From Candidatus Uhrbacteria bacterium (lineage in GTDB: Bacteria > Patescibacteriota > Patescibacteriia > 2-12-FULL-60-25), in the NCBI GenBank assembly GCA_008363075.1, contig RHKK01000002.1, positions 54,075 through 118,074 on the forward strand: DNA of 64,000 nt, written 5' to 3'. The notes under the pieces are model-generated. The model saw only the letters and a program-made list of their open reading frames with translations, was not told where the DNA came from and searched no databases. The stretch's first letter is position 1; the number at the start of each line of letters is the position of its first letter. A program made the position numbers and the translations under genes. This document shows positions 43,813 to 53,379 of this stretch, piece after piece.

Positions 43813-43893
43813 AGTCAGATGTCAGAAGGCAGATGCCAGAAATGTTTGACCGTATTGCACATCCGGCATCAAGCATCTAACATCTCACATCAA
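43811..43893. repeat. GTCAGATGTCAGAAGGCAGATG word repeats
   Basis: Words CAGATGTCAGA and GCATCTAACATCTCACATC form an imperfect inverted repeat between yidC and secD. Same class as the word repeats at 18612, 19090 and 58133. Confidence 0.6.
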
Positions 43894-43898
43894 CTGCT

Positions 43899-45944
43899 AT
43901 GAAAAAACCCCACCTTTCCCGCGCGCAAAGCGCCAAACGCCTCCGATCCCGGGCCGCCTGGCTCCTCGTCCTGTTTCTCGTGACGGGGTCCGTGGCGTAT
44001 GCCGCGCCCGCGAACTGGATCATCGGACAGGTCAACGCCGCCGCCGGGACCAAGATTCCCCGGCTGAACGTGCCGTATTCGCTCGGGTTGGACCTGCAGG
44101 GTGGCACGCGCCTCGAATACGAGGCCGACCTGTCCAACGTGCCGCCGAGCGACCGGCAGGAGGCGATGAACGGCGTACGTGACGTGATCGAACGGCGCGT
44201 GAATACGCTCGGCGTTTCGGAGCCGCTGGTCCAGGTCGTCCAGTCGGGGGAGAGCTGGCGTGTGACGGCGGAGCTTGCCGGCATCCGTGACATCAATCAG
44301 GCGATCCGCCTCATCGGGGAGACGCCGATTCTCGAGTTCAAGGAATCGAACGACGAGCCTCGTCGTCCGATCACGGAAGAGGAAAAGAAACGGCTGGAGG
44401 ACAAAAACCGCGAGGAGCGTGCACGCGCGGAGGACATCCTCGTCGAGGCGCGCAAGCCGGGGATCGACTTTACGACGCTCGTGGCCGAGAAGAGCGAAAA
44501 CCAATTGCGCAGAGATTCGGGCGGCGACTTGGGATTTATCCGCGGACAACAAGAGGCCGATGAATTGCTTGCGGCCGCCGTCGCGTCGCGGCCGGGAACC
44601 GTACTCGACAGGGTATTCGAGACGTCCAGGTCCTACTTCGTCGCGCGCGTGGAAGAAATCAAGGACGACAAGGAGATCCTCGCGAAGCACCTGCTGATTT
44701 CGTTTCAGGGTGCGCAAGGGGATTTTTCCACCTTCACGAAAGAGGAGGCCCGCGCGAAGATCGACGAGTTGAAACGGCAGGCGACTCCCCAAAATTTCGA
44801 AGATCTTGTCAAACGGAACTCGCAGGAACCGGGCGCCGTGGAGTCCGGTGGCGACCTTGGCTGGTTCGGGCGAGGCGCGATGGTCCAATCGTTCGAAGAT
44901 GCCGTATTTGCGCAGGCGGTCGGCACGATTTCCGACGTCGTTGAAACCGAATTCGGCTATCACCTGATCTGGAAACAGGACGAGCGCACGGTGAAGGACG
45001 CGCGAGTGAGCGCGATCGAAATCCGCAAGACGATGGAAGAAGACATCGTGCCGCCGCCCGACAAGTACAAGAACACGCCGCTCACCGGCAAACAACTCGA
45101 AAGCGCGCGACTGGACTTCGATCCGCAATTCGGCACGCCGCTCGTGGCGCTTCAGTTTAACCAAGAGGGCGCGGAGTTGTTTGCCGAAATCACCAAACGC
45201 AACGTGGGAAGGCAGGTGGCCATCTTCCTGGACGGCCAGTCCATCTCGGAACCGGTCGTGCAGACCGAGATTATCGGCGGTCGCGCCGTCATTCAGGGGA
45301 GCGGAAACGTGGAGGAGGCCAAGCTGCTCGCGCGACGCCTGCAGGCGGGCGCGTTGCCCGTGCCGATCACGCTCGTCGCGCAGCAGACGGTCGGGCCGAC
45401 GCTCGGTGCGGACTCGCTCCGGGCCTCGCTCATCGCCGGCTTGATCGGCTTCGCGCTCGTCGCGTTGTACATGATCCTCTTCTACCGCCTGCCGGGACTG
45501 GTGGCCGTGCTTGCACTCGCGTTGTATGCCGCGATCGCGGCGGCCGCGTTCAAGACGATTCCGATCACGTTGACGCTGTCCGGCATCGCGGGATTCATCC
45601 TGTCGGTCGGGATCGCGGTGGACGCGAACGTCCTCGTGTTTGAGCGCCTGAAAGAAGAGCTCGCCGAGGAAGGACGTTCGCTCACGATGGCACTCGAAGA
45701 TTCCTTCAAGCGCGCCTGGCCCTCGATCCGCGACGGCCACGTCACGATCCTGATCTCCTGCGCCGTGCTGTTCTGGTTCTCCTCGTCCATCATCAAGGGA
45801 TTCGCGCTGACGCTTGCCGTCGGCACGATCATCTCGTTATTCACCGCCGTCGTCTCGACGCGCACGATCCTGCGTTGGGTCGCCACGACGTCCGCCGGCC
45901 GCTGGTCCCGTCTGTTTTTAGGGCGAGTGACGAGTAACGAATAA
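43899..45944 (+). CDS. secD: Protein translocase subunit SecD with inserted parvulin-like domains
   Basis: 681 residues. The standard parts are a first membrane helix (about 19-37), the P1 start with LGLDLQGGTRLEY (about 62-74), and the C-terminal five-helix block with GFILSVGIAVDANVLVFERL (about 560-580). Between about 155 and 375, inside the P1 region, are two tandem parvulin/SurA-like units: RRDSGGDLGFIRG (about 204-216) and ESGGDLGWFGRG with FAQAVGTISDVV and FGYHLI (about 315-357), the usual PpiC signature. This adds about 200 residues compared with ordinary SecD and places foldase-like domains at the exit side of the translocon. Followed by secF. Confidence 0.92.
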   Translation: MKKPHLSRAQSAKRLRSRAAWLLVLFLVTGSVAYAAPANWIIGQVNAAAGTKIPRLNVPYSLGLDLQGGTRLEYEADLSNVPPSDRQEAMNGVRDVIERRVNTLGVSEPLVQVVQSGESWRVTAELAGIRDINQAIRLIGETPILEFKESNDEPRRPITEEEKKRLEDKNREERARAEDILVEARKPGIDFTTLVAEKSENQLRRDSGGDLGFIRGQQEADELLAAAVASRPGTVLDRVFETSRSYFVARVEEIKDDKEILAKHLLISFQGAQGDFSTFTKEEARAKIDELKRQATPQNFEDLVKRNSQEPGAVESGGDLGWFGRGAMVQSFEDAVFAQAVGTISDVVETEFGYHLIWKQDERTVKDARVSAIEIRKTMEEDIVPPPDKYKNTPLTGKQLESARLDFDPQFGTPLVALQFNQEGAELFAEITKRNVGRQVAIFLDGQSISEPVVQTEIIGGRAVIQGSGNVEEAKLLARRLQAGALPVPITLVAQQTVGPTLGADSLRASLIAGLIGFALVALYMILFYRLPGLVAVLALALYAAIAAAAFKTIPITLTLSGIAGFILSVGIAVDANVLVFERLKEELAEEGRSLTMALEDSFKRAWPSIRDGHVTILISCAVLFWFSSSIIKGFALTLAVGTIISLFTAVVSTRTILRWVATTSAGRWSRLFLGRVTSNE

Positions 45945-45988
45945 TGTCTCCTGTCCGACGATACTTGATACTCGATACCTCGAAACAT

Positions 45989-46888
45989 ATGAAATTCTCC
46001 GTCGTCAACCTCCGTCCGGTCTGGTATGCCGTCTCGGGCCTCCTGATCGCCGCCTCGCTCTTCGCGCTCGTGTCGTACGGCCTGCGTCAGGGTATCGAAT
46101 TCACGGGCGGCTCGCTCATGGCCGTGCGCTTCGAGCAACAGCCGTCCGTCGCGGACGTTACCGCGACCGTGTCCGGTGCCGTACCGGATCTCGGCGCGAT
46201 CGTCGTCCAGCCCGCGGGCGAGCGTGACATGCAATTCCGGCTCAAGGAGCTGACCGAGGATCAGCATCAGGCCCTGCTCGTCGCGTTGCGCGAGCGACAT
46301 GGCGAGATCACGGAATTACGCTTCGACGCGATCGGTCCCGTCATCGGCGAGGAGCTGCGTCGCAAGGCCATGCAGGGCCTGCTGATCGCGGGTCTCGCGA
46401 TCATGGCCTACGTCGCATGGGCCTTCCGTCGCGTTTCGGCGCCGGTGCCGTCGTGGCAGTACGGAGGCGTAACGATCTTCGCCGCGCTTCACGACGTGCT
46501 CGTCCCGGTCGGCGTATTCGCCGCGCTCGGGCATTTCTACGGCACGGAGATCGGTACGCCGTTCGTGTCCGCCATCCTCACCATCCTTGGCTACTCGATT
46601 ACGGACACGATCGTCGTCATGGATCGTATCCGCGAAAACCTGTTGAAGACGAACTTGCCGTTTGCCGAGTTGGTGGACAAGGCCGTGCGCTCGACCTTCC
46701 TGCGGTCGTTCAACACGTCCGTGACGACGCTGCTTGCGCTCGTCGCCATTTACCTCTTCGGTGGCGCGTCGCTCCGCGAGTTCACGCTGACGCTCATTAT
46801 CGGGATCGCGGTCGGTACGTATTCGTCGATCTTCATTGCCTCACCGTTGCTGGTGACGCTGGAGACGTGGCGACGGGGGAGAAAGTAG
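45989..46888 (+). CDS. secF: Protein translocase subunit SecF
   Basis: 299 residues. The start at 45989 (MKFSVVNLRPVWYAVSG) lies after a CGATACTTGATACTCGATAC word repeat that the longer ORF would translate. Helix about 10-32, then QGIEFTGGSLMAVRFEQ (about 35-51) of the P4 domain and C-terminal helices with LTILGYSITDTIVVMDRIREN (about 195-215; in short, LGYSITDTIVV), the SecF signature. Partner of SecD; together they use the proton gradient to finish translocation. Confidence 0.94.
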   Translation: MKFSVVNLRPVWYAVSGLLIAASLFALVSYGLRQGIEFTGGSLMAVRFEQQPSVADVTATVSGAVPDLGAIVVQPAGERDMQFRLKELTEDQHQALLVALRERHGEITELRFDAIGPVIGEELRRKAMQGLLIAGLAIMAYVAWAFRRVSAPVPSWQYGGVTIFAALHDVLVPVGVFAALGHFYGTEIGTPFVSAILTILGYSITDTIVVMDRIRENLLKTNLPFAELVDKAVRSTFLRSFNTSVTTLLALVAIYLFGGASLREFTLTLIIGIAVGTYSSIFIASPLLVTLETWRRGRK

Positions 46889-46938
46889 GTACCGACGAGC
46901 GCCTACAGGCTACCGACTAGTGTGATATACTTTCGGAC

Positions 46939-48288
46939 ATGGACGAGTTGCTCGCCTTTGTTCCGTTCGCCAATTTCGACGTGGACGCGTTTTTGGATTT
47001 GGCCGGCGGCGACCCGTTCACCGCGATGGCCTATCTCACCATCAATGGAGGATGGATCATTTTCGTATGGGCGTTCCTGTGGATGCTCGTCTACGGTTGG
47101 CTTGAGTGGCGTCAGAATCTCTTCATCGCCAGCCAGGAATGGATGTTGCTGCGCATCGCCGTACCCAAGGCGTCGGAATATAACCAGCAGACGCCGCGGG
47201 CCGTGGAAAATATCATGGCTAACCTTGCGGGCGCGCATTCCCCGTCGTCATGGAAGGAGAAGTGGATCGACGGCAAGCTTCAAATGCCGCTCTCGCTAGA
47301 AATCGCTTCCATTGAGGGGCAGGTAAGTTATTACATCTACTGCTTGCGCCAAATGCGCGACCTGGTCGAGGCGGCGATTTATGCGGTGTATCCCGACGCG
47401 GATATCGACGAGGTGGAGGACTATGCGCGCGCCGTCCCCGGGAAATATCCGAATGACGAGTGGGATTTGTGGGGAACCGAGATGACCAACGTCGCGCCCG
47501 ATCCGTATCCGCTCAAGTCCTATCCGGAATTTGAAGACAAAGTGACGGGCGAGTTCAAGGATCCCGTGGCGAACCTGCTCGAAGTGTTCGCGCGCCTCGG
47601 CTCGGGCGAGCAGGCCTGGTACCAGATCGTCATCCTGCCGACCGACCAAAAGGACTTCCGCCAGCGCGCCGAGAAGCTCATCAATAAGATCAAGGGCATC
47701 AAGGAGGTCAAGAAGAAAACCGTGCTCGACGAGGTGCTCGATCTGCCGCTCGCGACGGCAAAAACGTTCGCGGATGTCGCGCTTGGAACGCCTAGCGCTC
47801 CCGCCAAGAAAAAGGACGATGCGAAGGAGGCGTTTCCGCGCATGATGGCGCTCTCGCCGGGCGAGCGGTACGTGCTGGAGGCGATCGAGCGCAAGGCGGG
47901 GAAAATCGGGTTCGAGACCAAGGTCCGGTTCATCTACGTCGGTAAGAAGGCGAAGATGTCCAAACCGAAAGTCGTGAACGCGTTCATCGGGGCGATCAAG
48001 CAGACGAATACCTTCAACATGCAAGCGCTCAAGCCGGAAACGAAGCGCGTGGGAGTGAGCGGGACGCTGTGGTGGTTCAAAGACCGTCGCAACAATGTCC
48101 GCAAAAACAAGCTCATGATGGCATACCGCAAGCGGCATGCGGTCATGGGATTGAACCGGTATTTCCTTTGTTCCGAAGAGTTGGCGACCTTGTGGCATTT
48201 CCCGATCCTGATGCAGGTCAAGGCGCCGCAATTACGCCGGACCGAGGCCAAGAAGGCCGAGCCACCGGCGAACATCCCCTTTGGCTGA
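46939..48288 (+). CDS. Membrane-anchored protein linked to a VirD4-like ATPase
   Basis: 449 residues. A membrane helix at about 37-55 (GGWIIFVWAFLWMLVYGWL) follows a short N-terminal part; the rest is soluble. The C-terminal half (about 300-440) includes GERYVLEAIERKAGKIGFET, a winged-helix-like segment, and WHFPILMQVKAPQ. The next gene, 4 bases on, encodes the ATPase; the pair is commonly seen together in Patescibacteria, where it may belong to a DNA-transfer or secretion apparatus. TATACT lies 8 bases before the ATG, so the mRNA is nearly leaderless. Confidence 0.65.
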   Translation: MDELLAFVPFANFDVDAFLDLAGGDPFTAMAYLTINGGWIIFVWAFLWMLVYGWLEWRQNLFIASQEWMLLRIAVPKASEYNQQTPRAVENIMANLAGAHSPSSWKEKWIDGKLQMPLSLEIASIEGQVSYYIYCLRQMRDLVEAAIYAVYPDADIDEVEDYARAVPGKYPNDEWDLWGTEMTNVAPDPYPLKSYPEFEDKVTGEFKDPVANLLEVFARLGSGEQAWYQIVILPTDQKDFRQRAEKLINKIKGIKEVKKKTVLDEVLDLPLATAKTFADVALGTPSAPAKKKDDAKEAFPRMMALSPGERYVLEAIERKAGKIGFETKVRFIYVGKKAKMSKPKVVNAFIGAIKQTNTFNMQALKPETKRVGVSGTLWWFKDRRNNVRKNKLMMAYRKRHAVMGLNRYFLCSEELATLWHFPILMQVKAPQLRRTEAKKAEPPANIPFG

Positions 48289-48291
48289 CCT

Positions 48292-50349
48292 ATGTCCTCC
48301 GCCCGTCCGCATGACCACGAGAACGAAATCACGCTTTTCGCGGAGACGAATTTTCGCAATCAAAAACGCCGCTTCGGCATCAAAACCGACGACCGTCGTC
48401 GGCACATGTACGTCATCGGCAAAACCGGCATGGGCAAGACGACCTTGCTCGAGAACCTGTTTTTGTCCGACGTGATCGCGGGCCACGGCTGTTGCTACAT
48501 CGACCCGCACGGCGACACGGCGGAAAAGCTCATCGATTTCATCCCGCCGGATCGCATCAATGACGTCGTCTATTTCAATCCCGCGGACGTGGAATACCCA
48601 GTCGGATTCAACATTCTGGAAACCGATTCGGACGAGCAAAAACCGCTCGTCGCGTCCGGCCTCATGGGCGTGTTCAAGAAGATCTGGCCGGACGTATGGT
48701 CCGCGCGCATGGAATACATTCTCATGAACTGTGTGCTTGCGCTTCTCGATTATCCCGGCGCGACGCTCATGGGTATCAACCGTCTCCTCGTGGACAAGGA
48801 GTATCGCGAGCGCGTGATCGCCAAAATCCGCGATCCGATCGTCAAGACGTTCTGGGTGGCGGAATTCGCTTCCTGGTCGGAAAAGTACGCCACCGAAGCG
48901 ATCGCGCCGGTGCAAAACAAGGTCGGACAGTTCCTGTCGTCCGCCGTGATCCGCAACATCGTCGCGCAGGTAAAATCCACCATCAACCTGCGGCGCATCA
49001 TGGACGACGAGAAAATCCTGGTTGCGAACCTCTCGAAAGGACGCATCGGCGAGGACAACATGCGCCTCCTGGGCGGCATGCTCGTCACAAAAATCCAGCT
49101 GGCGGCGCAGGAACGACAAAACATGGCGGAAAAAGACCGTCGCGATTTCTATCTCTATGTTGACGAATTCCAGAACTTCGCCAACGAATCCTTTGCGACG
49201 ATCCTGTCCGAGGCGCGCAAGTATCGTCTGAACCTGATCGTGGCGCATCAATATATCGAGCAGCTCGACGAGAAGGTCACGCCCGCGATCTTCGGCAACG
49301 TCGGGACGATCATCACGATGCGCGTGGGTGCCGCCGATGCCGAGGCCATGGAAACAGAGTTCGCGCCGGCCTTTACGCCGGAAGACATGGTGAACCTCGC
49401 GAAATTCCAAATTTACCTGAAGCTCATGGTGGATGGCGTAGCCACGCCTCCATTTTCCGCCAACACGCTCTCGCCCGTATCCAAGCGAACGGAGAGCGAG
49501 GCGGCCGTGATCGCACAAAGCCGCGAGCGGTACGCGGAGCCGCGCGCCGTGATCGAGGAGAAAGTGCTCAAGTGGAGCGGGATGGAAGCCGCGACGGCAG
49601 CCGTGATCGCGCCTTCCACTGAAGCTCAAGCGGAAACCGAAGCCGCTCCGATCGCGGCGGCACCCGCAGCCGTCGCGCCGTCCGTGCAATATCCCGCGAT
49701 CAAAACCGAGGAAGAATTGGAGAGAGAAGCGGATACGGGAGAATATCTCCGTATCAAGCCGGAACGGTTGGCCGCGATCCAGTCGTCGATTACCGCCGCG
49801 CAAGCCGCGCAGAAAAAATCAAAGAAGCCGGCGTTCAAGCACACGTGTTCGCGATGCGGCAAAACATGGGAGCTCGCAATCCAGCTCGACCCTTCGCGGC
49901 CGATGTACTGCGCCGAATGCCGCCCGATCGTGGCGGAGGAGCGCAAGAAGCGACAAAAGGAGGGACGGCGCATGCGTAAGGCGCCGGTCCCACCGGAGGG
50001 CATCGAGAGCGCGCCCGCCGAGATGGGAGAGGGCGGATTTGCGTCCAAAGACCAGGCGCCAAACCGGCCGCGCGTCGTACGAACGGAGGGTCGCGAGTTG
50101 CCGCCGATGCCACCTGAAGAGGAGGAGACGGATTTGCTTTCGGCGATCATGAAAGCGAAGGGGAAGCCCGTGGAATTGAGAAAACAGGTTTTGGAAAAAC
50201 AGGCTGGAGATGTCGAGTCGAAGAAAAAAAGACGCAAGCGCGGCGGACGCGGGCGGAAAAAAGGCGGTTCGGAAACGCAAAGCGTCGCAGCGCCAACCCC
50301 CGCTCCAAAAATAGTCGCTCCGGGCGAACGTATAACGTTTGATGGCTGA
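48292..50349 (+). CDS. TraG/VirD4-type coupling ATPase with C-terminal zinc ribbon
   Basis: 685 residues. Walker A GKTGMGKT (43-50), Walker B FYLYVDEFQNF (about 285-295), in a HerA/VirD4-like core of about 400 residues; a Gln/Arg-finger region ARKYRLNLIVAHQYIEQL follows. After an Ala/Pro-rich linker (about 430-500) comes a zinc ribbon CSRC...CAEC (about 519-543) and a basic, Glu/Lys-rich tail. It lacks N-terminal membrane helices: the neighbour at 46939 may supply the anchor. Likely a motor for DNA or protein transfer across the envelope; the substrate is unknown. It overlaps uppP by 8 bases. Confidence 0.8.
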   Translation: MSSARPHDHENEITLFAETNFRNQKRRFGIKTDDRRRHMYVIGKTGMGKTTLLENLFLSDVIAGHGCCYIDPHGDTAEKLIDFIPPDRINDVVYFNPADVEYPVGFNILETDSDEQKPLVASGLMGVFKKIWPDVWSARMEYILMNCVLALLDYPGATLMGINRLLVDKEYRERVIAKIRDPIVKTFWVAEFASWSEKYATEAIAPVQNKVGQFLSSAVIRNIVAQVKSTINLRRIMDDEKILVANLSKGRIGEDNMRLLGGMLVTKIQLAAQERQNMAEKDRRDFYLYVDEFQNFANESFATILSEARKYRLNLIVAHQYIEQLDEKVTPAIFGNVGTIITMRVGAADAEAMETEFAPAFTPEDMVNLAKFQIYLKLMVDGVATPPFSANTLSPVSKRTESEAAVIAQSRERYAEPRAVIEEKVLKWSGMEAATAAVIAPSTEAQAETEAAPIAAAPAAVAPSVQYPAIKTEEELEREADTGEYLRIKPERLAAIQSSITAAQAAQKKSKKPAFKHTCSRCGKTWELAIQLDPSRPMYCAECRPIVAEERKKRQKEGRRMRKAPVPPEGIESAPAEMGEGGFASKDQAPNRPRVVRTEGRELPPMPPEEEETDLLSAIMKAKGKPVELRKQVLEKQAGDVESKKKRRKRGGRGRKKGGSETQSVAAPTPAPKIVAPGERITFDG

Positions 50350-51166
50350 CATGTGGTTTGATGCGTTTCGCGGATTCGTCCTGGGCGCCATCCAGGGTTT
50401 GACCGAGTTCTTCCCCGTATCCTCGAGCGGGCATTTGATTTTGGTTCCGATCCTCTTTGGTTGGCCGGACCAGGGACTCGCCTTTGATACCGTGATGCAC
50501 CTCGGTACGCTCGCGGCATTGCTGTGGTTTTTTCGTCAGGAGCTTTGGTCGCTCGCCATCCGCGTCTTCACGTCGGATGCGAACGGAGCTCGCGCCCGCG
50601 TCTTCGTCGCGAAGCTCGTCGCCGCGACCGTGCCGGCCGTGATCGTCGCGTTGCTCCTGAAGGACCTCATCGAATCGACGTTCCGGAGCGGTACGCTCGT
50701 CGCGTTTAATCTCGCGTTGTGGGGTTTGGTTCTCCTGTGGGCCGATCGACACTCGGAAACCTCAACATCCGCATCCAAAATCGACGAGCTTGAGTCGGTG
50801 AGCTGGAAACAGGCGCTCGTCGTCGGATGCGCGCAGCCGCTTGCTCTCATCCCGGGCACGTCCCGTTCAGGTATCACGATTACCGCCGGACTTTTCTCCG
50901 GCCTCTCGCGCGCCGCCGCCGCCCGCTTTTCGTTTTTTTTGAGCATTCCCGTCACTGCAGGCGCTGGGTTAAGCGGATTATCCGACGTGATGAAGCAAGG
51001 ATGGGCGTCAGACGGTATACTGATACTGGTTGTGGGTTTTGCGTCCGCGACCCTCTGGGGATTGTTCGCGATCCGTTTCCTTTTGTCCTATGTCGCCAAA
51101 CGCCGCTATGACCTCTTCGTTGCGTACCGCCTGGCGCTGGCTCTCATCGTGCTTGTGCTGGTGTAG
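50342..51166 (+). CDS. uppP: Undecaprenyl-diphosphatase
   Basis: Recycles the lipid carrier for cell-wall synthesis. ATG at 50342 is chosen (an in-frame TTG precedes it). 274 residues, about eight membrane helices. Family motifs: LTEFFPVSSSGHL (about 18-30) containing the catalytic E/S/H, and LIPGTSRSGITIT (about 170-182), the phosphatase-like PGxSRSG block. Begins inside the stop region of the ATPase gene, so translation is coupled. Confidence 0.95.
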   Translation: MADMWFDAFRGFVLGAIQGLTEFFPVSSSGHLILVPILFGWPDQGLAFDTVMHLGTLAALLWFFRQELWSLAIRVFTSDANGARARVFVAKLVAATVPAVIVALLLKDLIESTFRSGTLVAFNLALWGLVLLWADRHSETSTSASKIDELESVSWKQALVVGCAQPLALIPGTSRSGITITAGLFSGLSRAAAARFSFFLSIPVTAGAGLSGLSDVMKQGWASDGILILVVGFASATLWGLFAIRFLLSYVAKRRYDLFVAYRLALALIVLVLV

Positions 51167-52283
51167 CGTCGCGCTTCTTGTCGCCGCCCCTATTCCGGCC
51201 GCCGCCGTCGAGAACGCGAGTTCGACGTCCGTCGGGATCAAGCCGTACGTTCCGGTGCCGGACGAATTCGCGTCCGCGCTCGTGATCCGCGCCGCGACCG
51301 GCAAGGTGCTGTACGAGTTCAAGCCGGACAAGCCGCATGTCGCGGCGAGCCTCACGAAGCTCGCGCAGGCCGTAACCATGCTCGACCGATCGTGGAACTG
51401 GAATACGGTCGTGACGATGAAGCGGGAGGACGAAGTCGGCGGCGGCCGGTTGCGCGTGAACGTCGGCGACAAGGTAACGCTCGGCGCGCTCTGGCAGGCG
51501 TCACTCGGTTCGAGCGCGAACAACGCGGCGACGGCGATGGCGCGCGTGGCCGGGCCGGGCGTGTCCGCGTTCGTGAAACAGATGAACGCCAAGGCGAAGG
51601 CGCTCGGTGCGACCCACACTGCCTTCCATGATCCGTCCGGCATGGACGCGCGTAATCAAACCACGGCGCGCGACATGGCGCTGATCGCCAAGGCGGCCTT
51701 CAGTCAGAAGCTGATTAGCCAGGCGTCGCAAACCGGTTCGTACCGTTTTTCGTTGGCGAACGGCACGCAAGCGCGTACGATTTTGAATACGAATGCGCCG
51801 TTTCTCGAAGATCCGGACGTGTGGCTCGCGGGCGGCAAGACGGGGTATCTCCCGGAATCCGGCTACAACTACGCGGGCGTCCTGCGACCCATGTATGCGA
51901 ACGGCGCGTTTGACGCGAAGCGGGAAATCATCATCGTCGCGCTCGGGGCGCCGTCCAAGGCCGCGTCGTTCGAGTCCGTCAAACGCATGGCCGAGTGGGC
52001 CTGGTCGCATGACGAATTTTTCAAGGATCCTCCGCCTCCGCCGATCACGCACACGCTCGTATACGGCTCGGTCGGGACGGACGTGCGTCGTCTGCAAGAG
52101 CTGCTCGCGCGCGATCCGGAGGTATATCCCGAAGGGCTTGTCACCGGTCGATTTCTTCCGCTCACGCATGCGGCCGTGAAGCGCTTCCAGGAAAAACACG
52201 GTATCGCCAAACCGGGTGTGCTCGGCTACGGCGTCGTCGGCCCCGCTACGCGCGCCAAAATCGCGGAGTTGTATTCGTACTAA
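51108..52283 (+). CDS. D-alanyl-D-alanine carboxypeptidase with peptidoglycan-binding domain
   Basis: Trims the terminal D-Ala of peptidoglycan stem peptides. ATG at 51108 starts a typical signal peptide (about 12-33, to PIPAAA); ATG at 51090 is an alternative. Active-site motifs: SLTK (Ser about 82, Lys about 85), SxN in SSANNA (about 134), KTG in GGKTGY (about 243-247). The last about 70 residues are a PG_binding_1-type domain (GSVGTDVRRLQELL ... VKRFQEKHGI). 391 residues. It overlaps uppP by 59 bases and is probably cotranscribed with it. Confidence 0.9.
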   Translation: MTSSLRTAWRWLSSCLCWCSVALLVAAPIPAAAVENASSTSVGIKPYVPVPDEFASALVIRAATGKVLYEFKPDKPHVAASLTKLAQAVTMLDRSWNWNTVVTMKREDEVGGGRLRVNVGDKVTLGALWQASLGSSANNAATAMARVAGPGVSAFVKQMNAKAKALGATHTAFHDPSGMDARNQTTARDMALIAKAAFSQKLISQASQTGSYRFSLANGTQARTILNTNAPFLEDPDVWLAGGKTGYLPESGYNYAGVLRPMYANGAFDAKREIIIVALGAPSKAASFESVKRMAEWAWSHDEFFKDPPPPPITHTLVYGSVGTDVRRLQELLARDPEVYPEGLVTGRFLPLTHAAVKRFQEKHGIAKPGVLGYGVVGPATRAKIAELYSY

Positions 52284-52300
52284 CGTGACGTTGAGAATGG

Positions 52301-52918
52301 CTACCGTCTTGAGGCATCAGCTTTGATCATCCGAACGATTTCCGGAAGAGAGCTTGTTTCAAAATGTCCAGGAATATGCTCATAAACGACGACCTCCGCG
52401 TTCTCTAGTCTCGCTTCGTATTTCTTGGCATGCGATAAAGGGACGACGGGGTCGTTTTTGGAAAAAAGCAAAACGAGTTTTTTACTGTTTTTCTCAAGGA
52501 GGGAGAGATCGGGTTTTAACCGAAAGCCCCCCACCACGTCCTCATCCGGCAGTGAGTCGTCAAAGGGCGGGCATACGAGATATACGGATCGAAACGGCCT
52601 CGAAAACCGATGTTCTGACAGATATTTCGCGAGAAAAATTCCTCCCAAAGATTCTCCGATGAGGATGGATTGCGGTGGCAGCAGAGGAAGATATCGTTCA
52701 AAATGAAATTTCCATTCTTCGTATTTTGCATGATCCGAACACGGCATGCGTGGTCGCGTGATCTGGAACTTCTTCCCCAGCCGTTTGTCTAGATCGCTCT
52801 CGCTCCATTTGTGCTTTGGTCCGAGCGAGACCTTGCGTGTGCGCAAGAAACGCATATAGCTCTTTCTGTTTCGAAAGGTCATGCCGCCGTGGATAAAGAG
52901 TATGTGTGTCGGCTTCAT
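52301..52918 (-). CDS. Alpha/beta hydrolase, RBBP9/YdeN-like
   Basis: 205 residues with HGG near the N-terminus (ILFIHGGMTF), nucleophile elbow GESLGG (Ser about 89), an acid in SKNDPVVP (about 154-161) and a final His in GHFET (about 184-188), the three catalytic positions of serine hydrolases of this type. The insertion near 30-55 (KHKWSESDLDKRLG) is charged. The substrate is unknown. Convergent with the carboxypeptidase gene, 18 bases apart. Confidence 0.75.
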   Translation of the reverse strand: MKPTHILFIHGGMTFRNRKSYMRFLRTRKVSLGPKHKWSESDLDKRLGKKFQITRPRMPCSDHAKYEEWKFHFERYLPLLPPQSILIGESLGGIFLAKYLSEHRFSRPFRSVYLVCPPFDDSLPDEDVVGGFRLKPDLSLLEKNSKKLVLLFSKNDPVVPLSHAKKYEARLENAEVVVYEHIPGHFETSSLPEIVRMIKADASRR

Positions 52919-52941
52919 AGATAATTTAGGATTATCATTTG

Positions 52942-53289
52942 CTACCGCATCTCCGCTTCAACGGCCGATTGAAGCAGGCTATTCATTTCGTCGCTCGTTT
53001 TTCGGTTTCGGTTATCGACCTCTAGCCGATCTCCCAAGCCCATACGGATTCCGAAAATCCCGGCACGAGGTCTGAGTTCCCGATCATCTTCCAGCGTGGC
53101 ACGACATTCTTCCGGCGATAGCTCCGATCCTCCGAGCGACACATACAACTTGCAGCCGAGCTCGAGCAGGGCCTCTCGGCCGCCTGAAATCGTGTATCGT
53201 TTTAGCCCGTCATGGTATGCCACTTCGAACGCGCTTCGCTCTTGCGCGGCCGTTCGTTCTTGAGACGATCCCGACCCTTCTTTGATCAT
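52942..53289 (-). CDS. Hypothetical protein (115 aa)
   Basis: Hydrophilic protein with a short central strand-rich part (FEVAYHDGLKRYTISG, CKLYVSLGGSELS) between an N-terminal Ser/Glu/Arg-rich and a C-terminal Arg-rich segment. No signal peptide or membrane helix. Probably co-transcribed with the hydrolase gene downstream (23-base gap on the minus strand). No family recognised. Confidence 0.5.
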   Translation of the reverse strand: MIKEGSGSSQERTAAQERSAFEVAYHDGLKRYTISGGREALLELGCKLYVSLGGSELSPEECRATLEDDRELRPRAGIFGIRMGLGDRLEVDNRNRKTSDEMNSLLQSAVEAEMR

Positions 53290-53341
53290 GTCCGCATCGT
53301 ACGGGATACGGTCGGCGCAATCAAACCTCGCCCTTGATCCC

Positions 53342-53370
53342 TTGAAAAAAGATCCAAATTACATTATTCT
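53342..53370 (+). promoter_or_regulatory. Promoter of mnmA
   Basis: TTGAAA, 17 bases, TATTCT, with the ATG of mnmA 10 bases after the -10 box, which predicts a leader of three bases or none. Confidence 0.65.
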
Positions 53371-53379
53371 CTCCGCGCC

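Noticed and set aside
43890..45740. 616-codon minus-strand frame opposite secD
   Set aside because: Antisense shadow of secD, with typical Arg/Asp/His-rich composition and no start signals.
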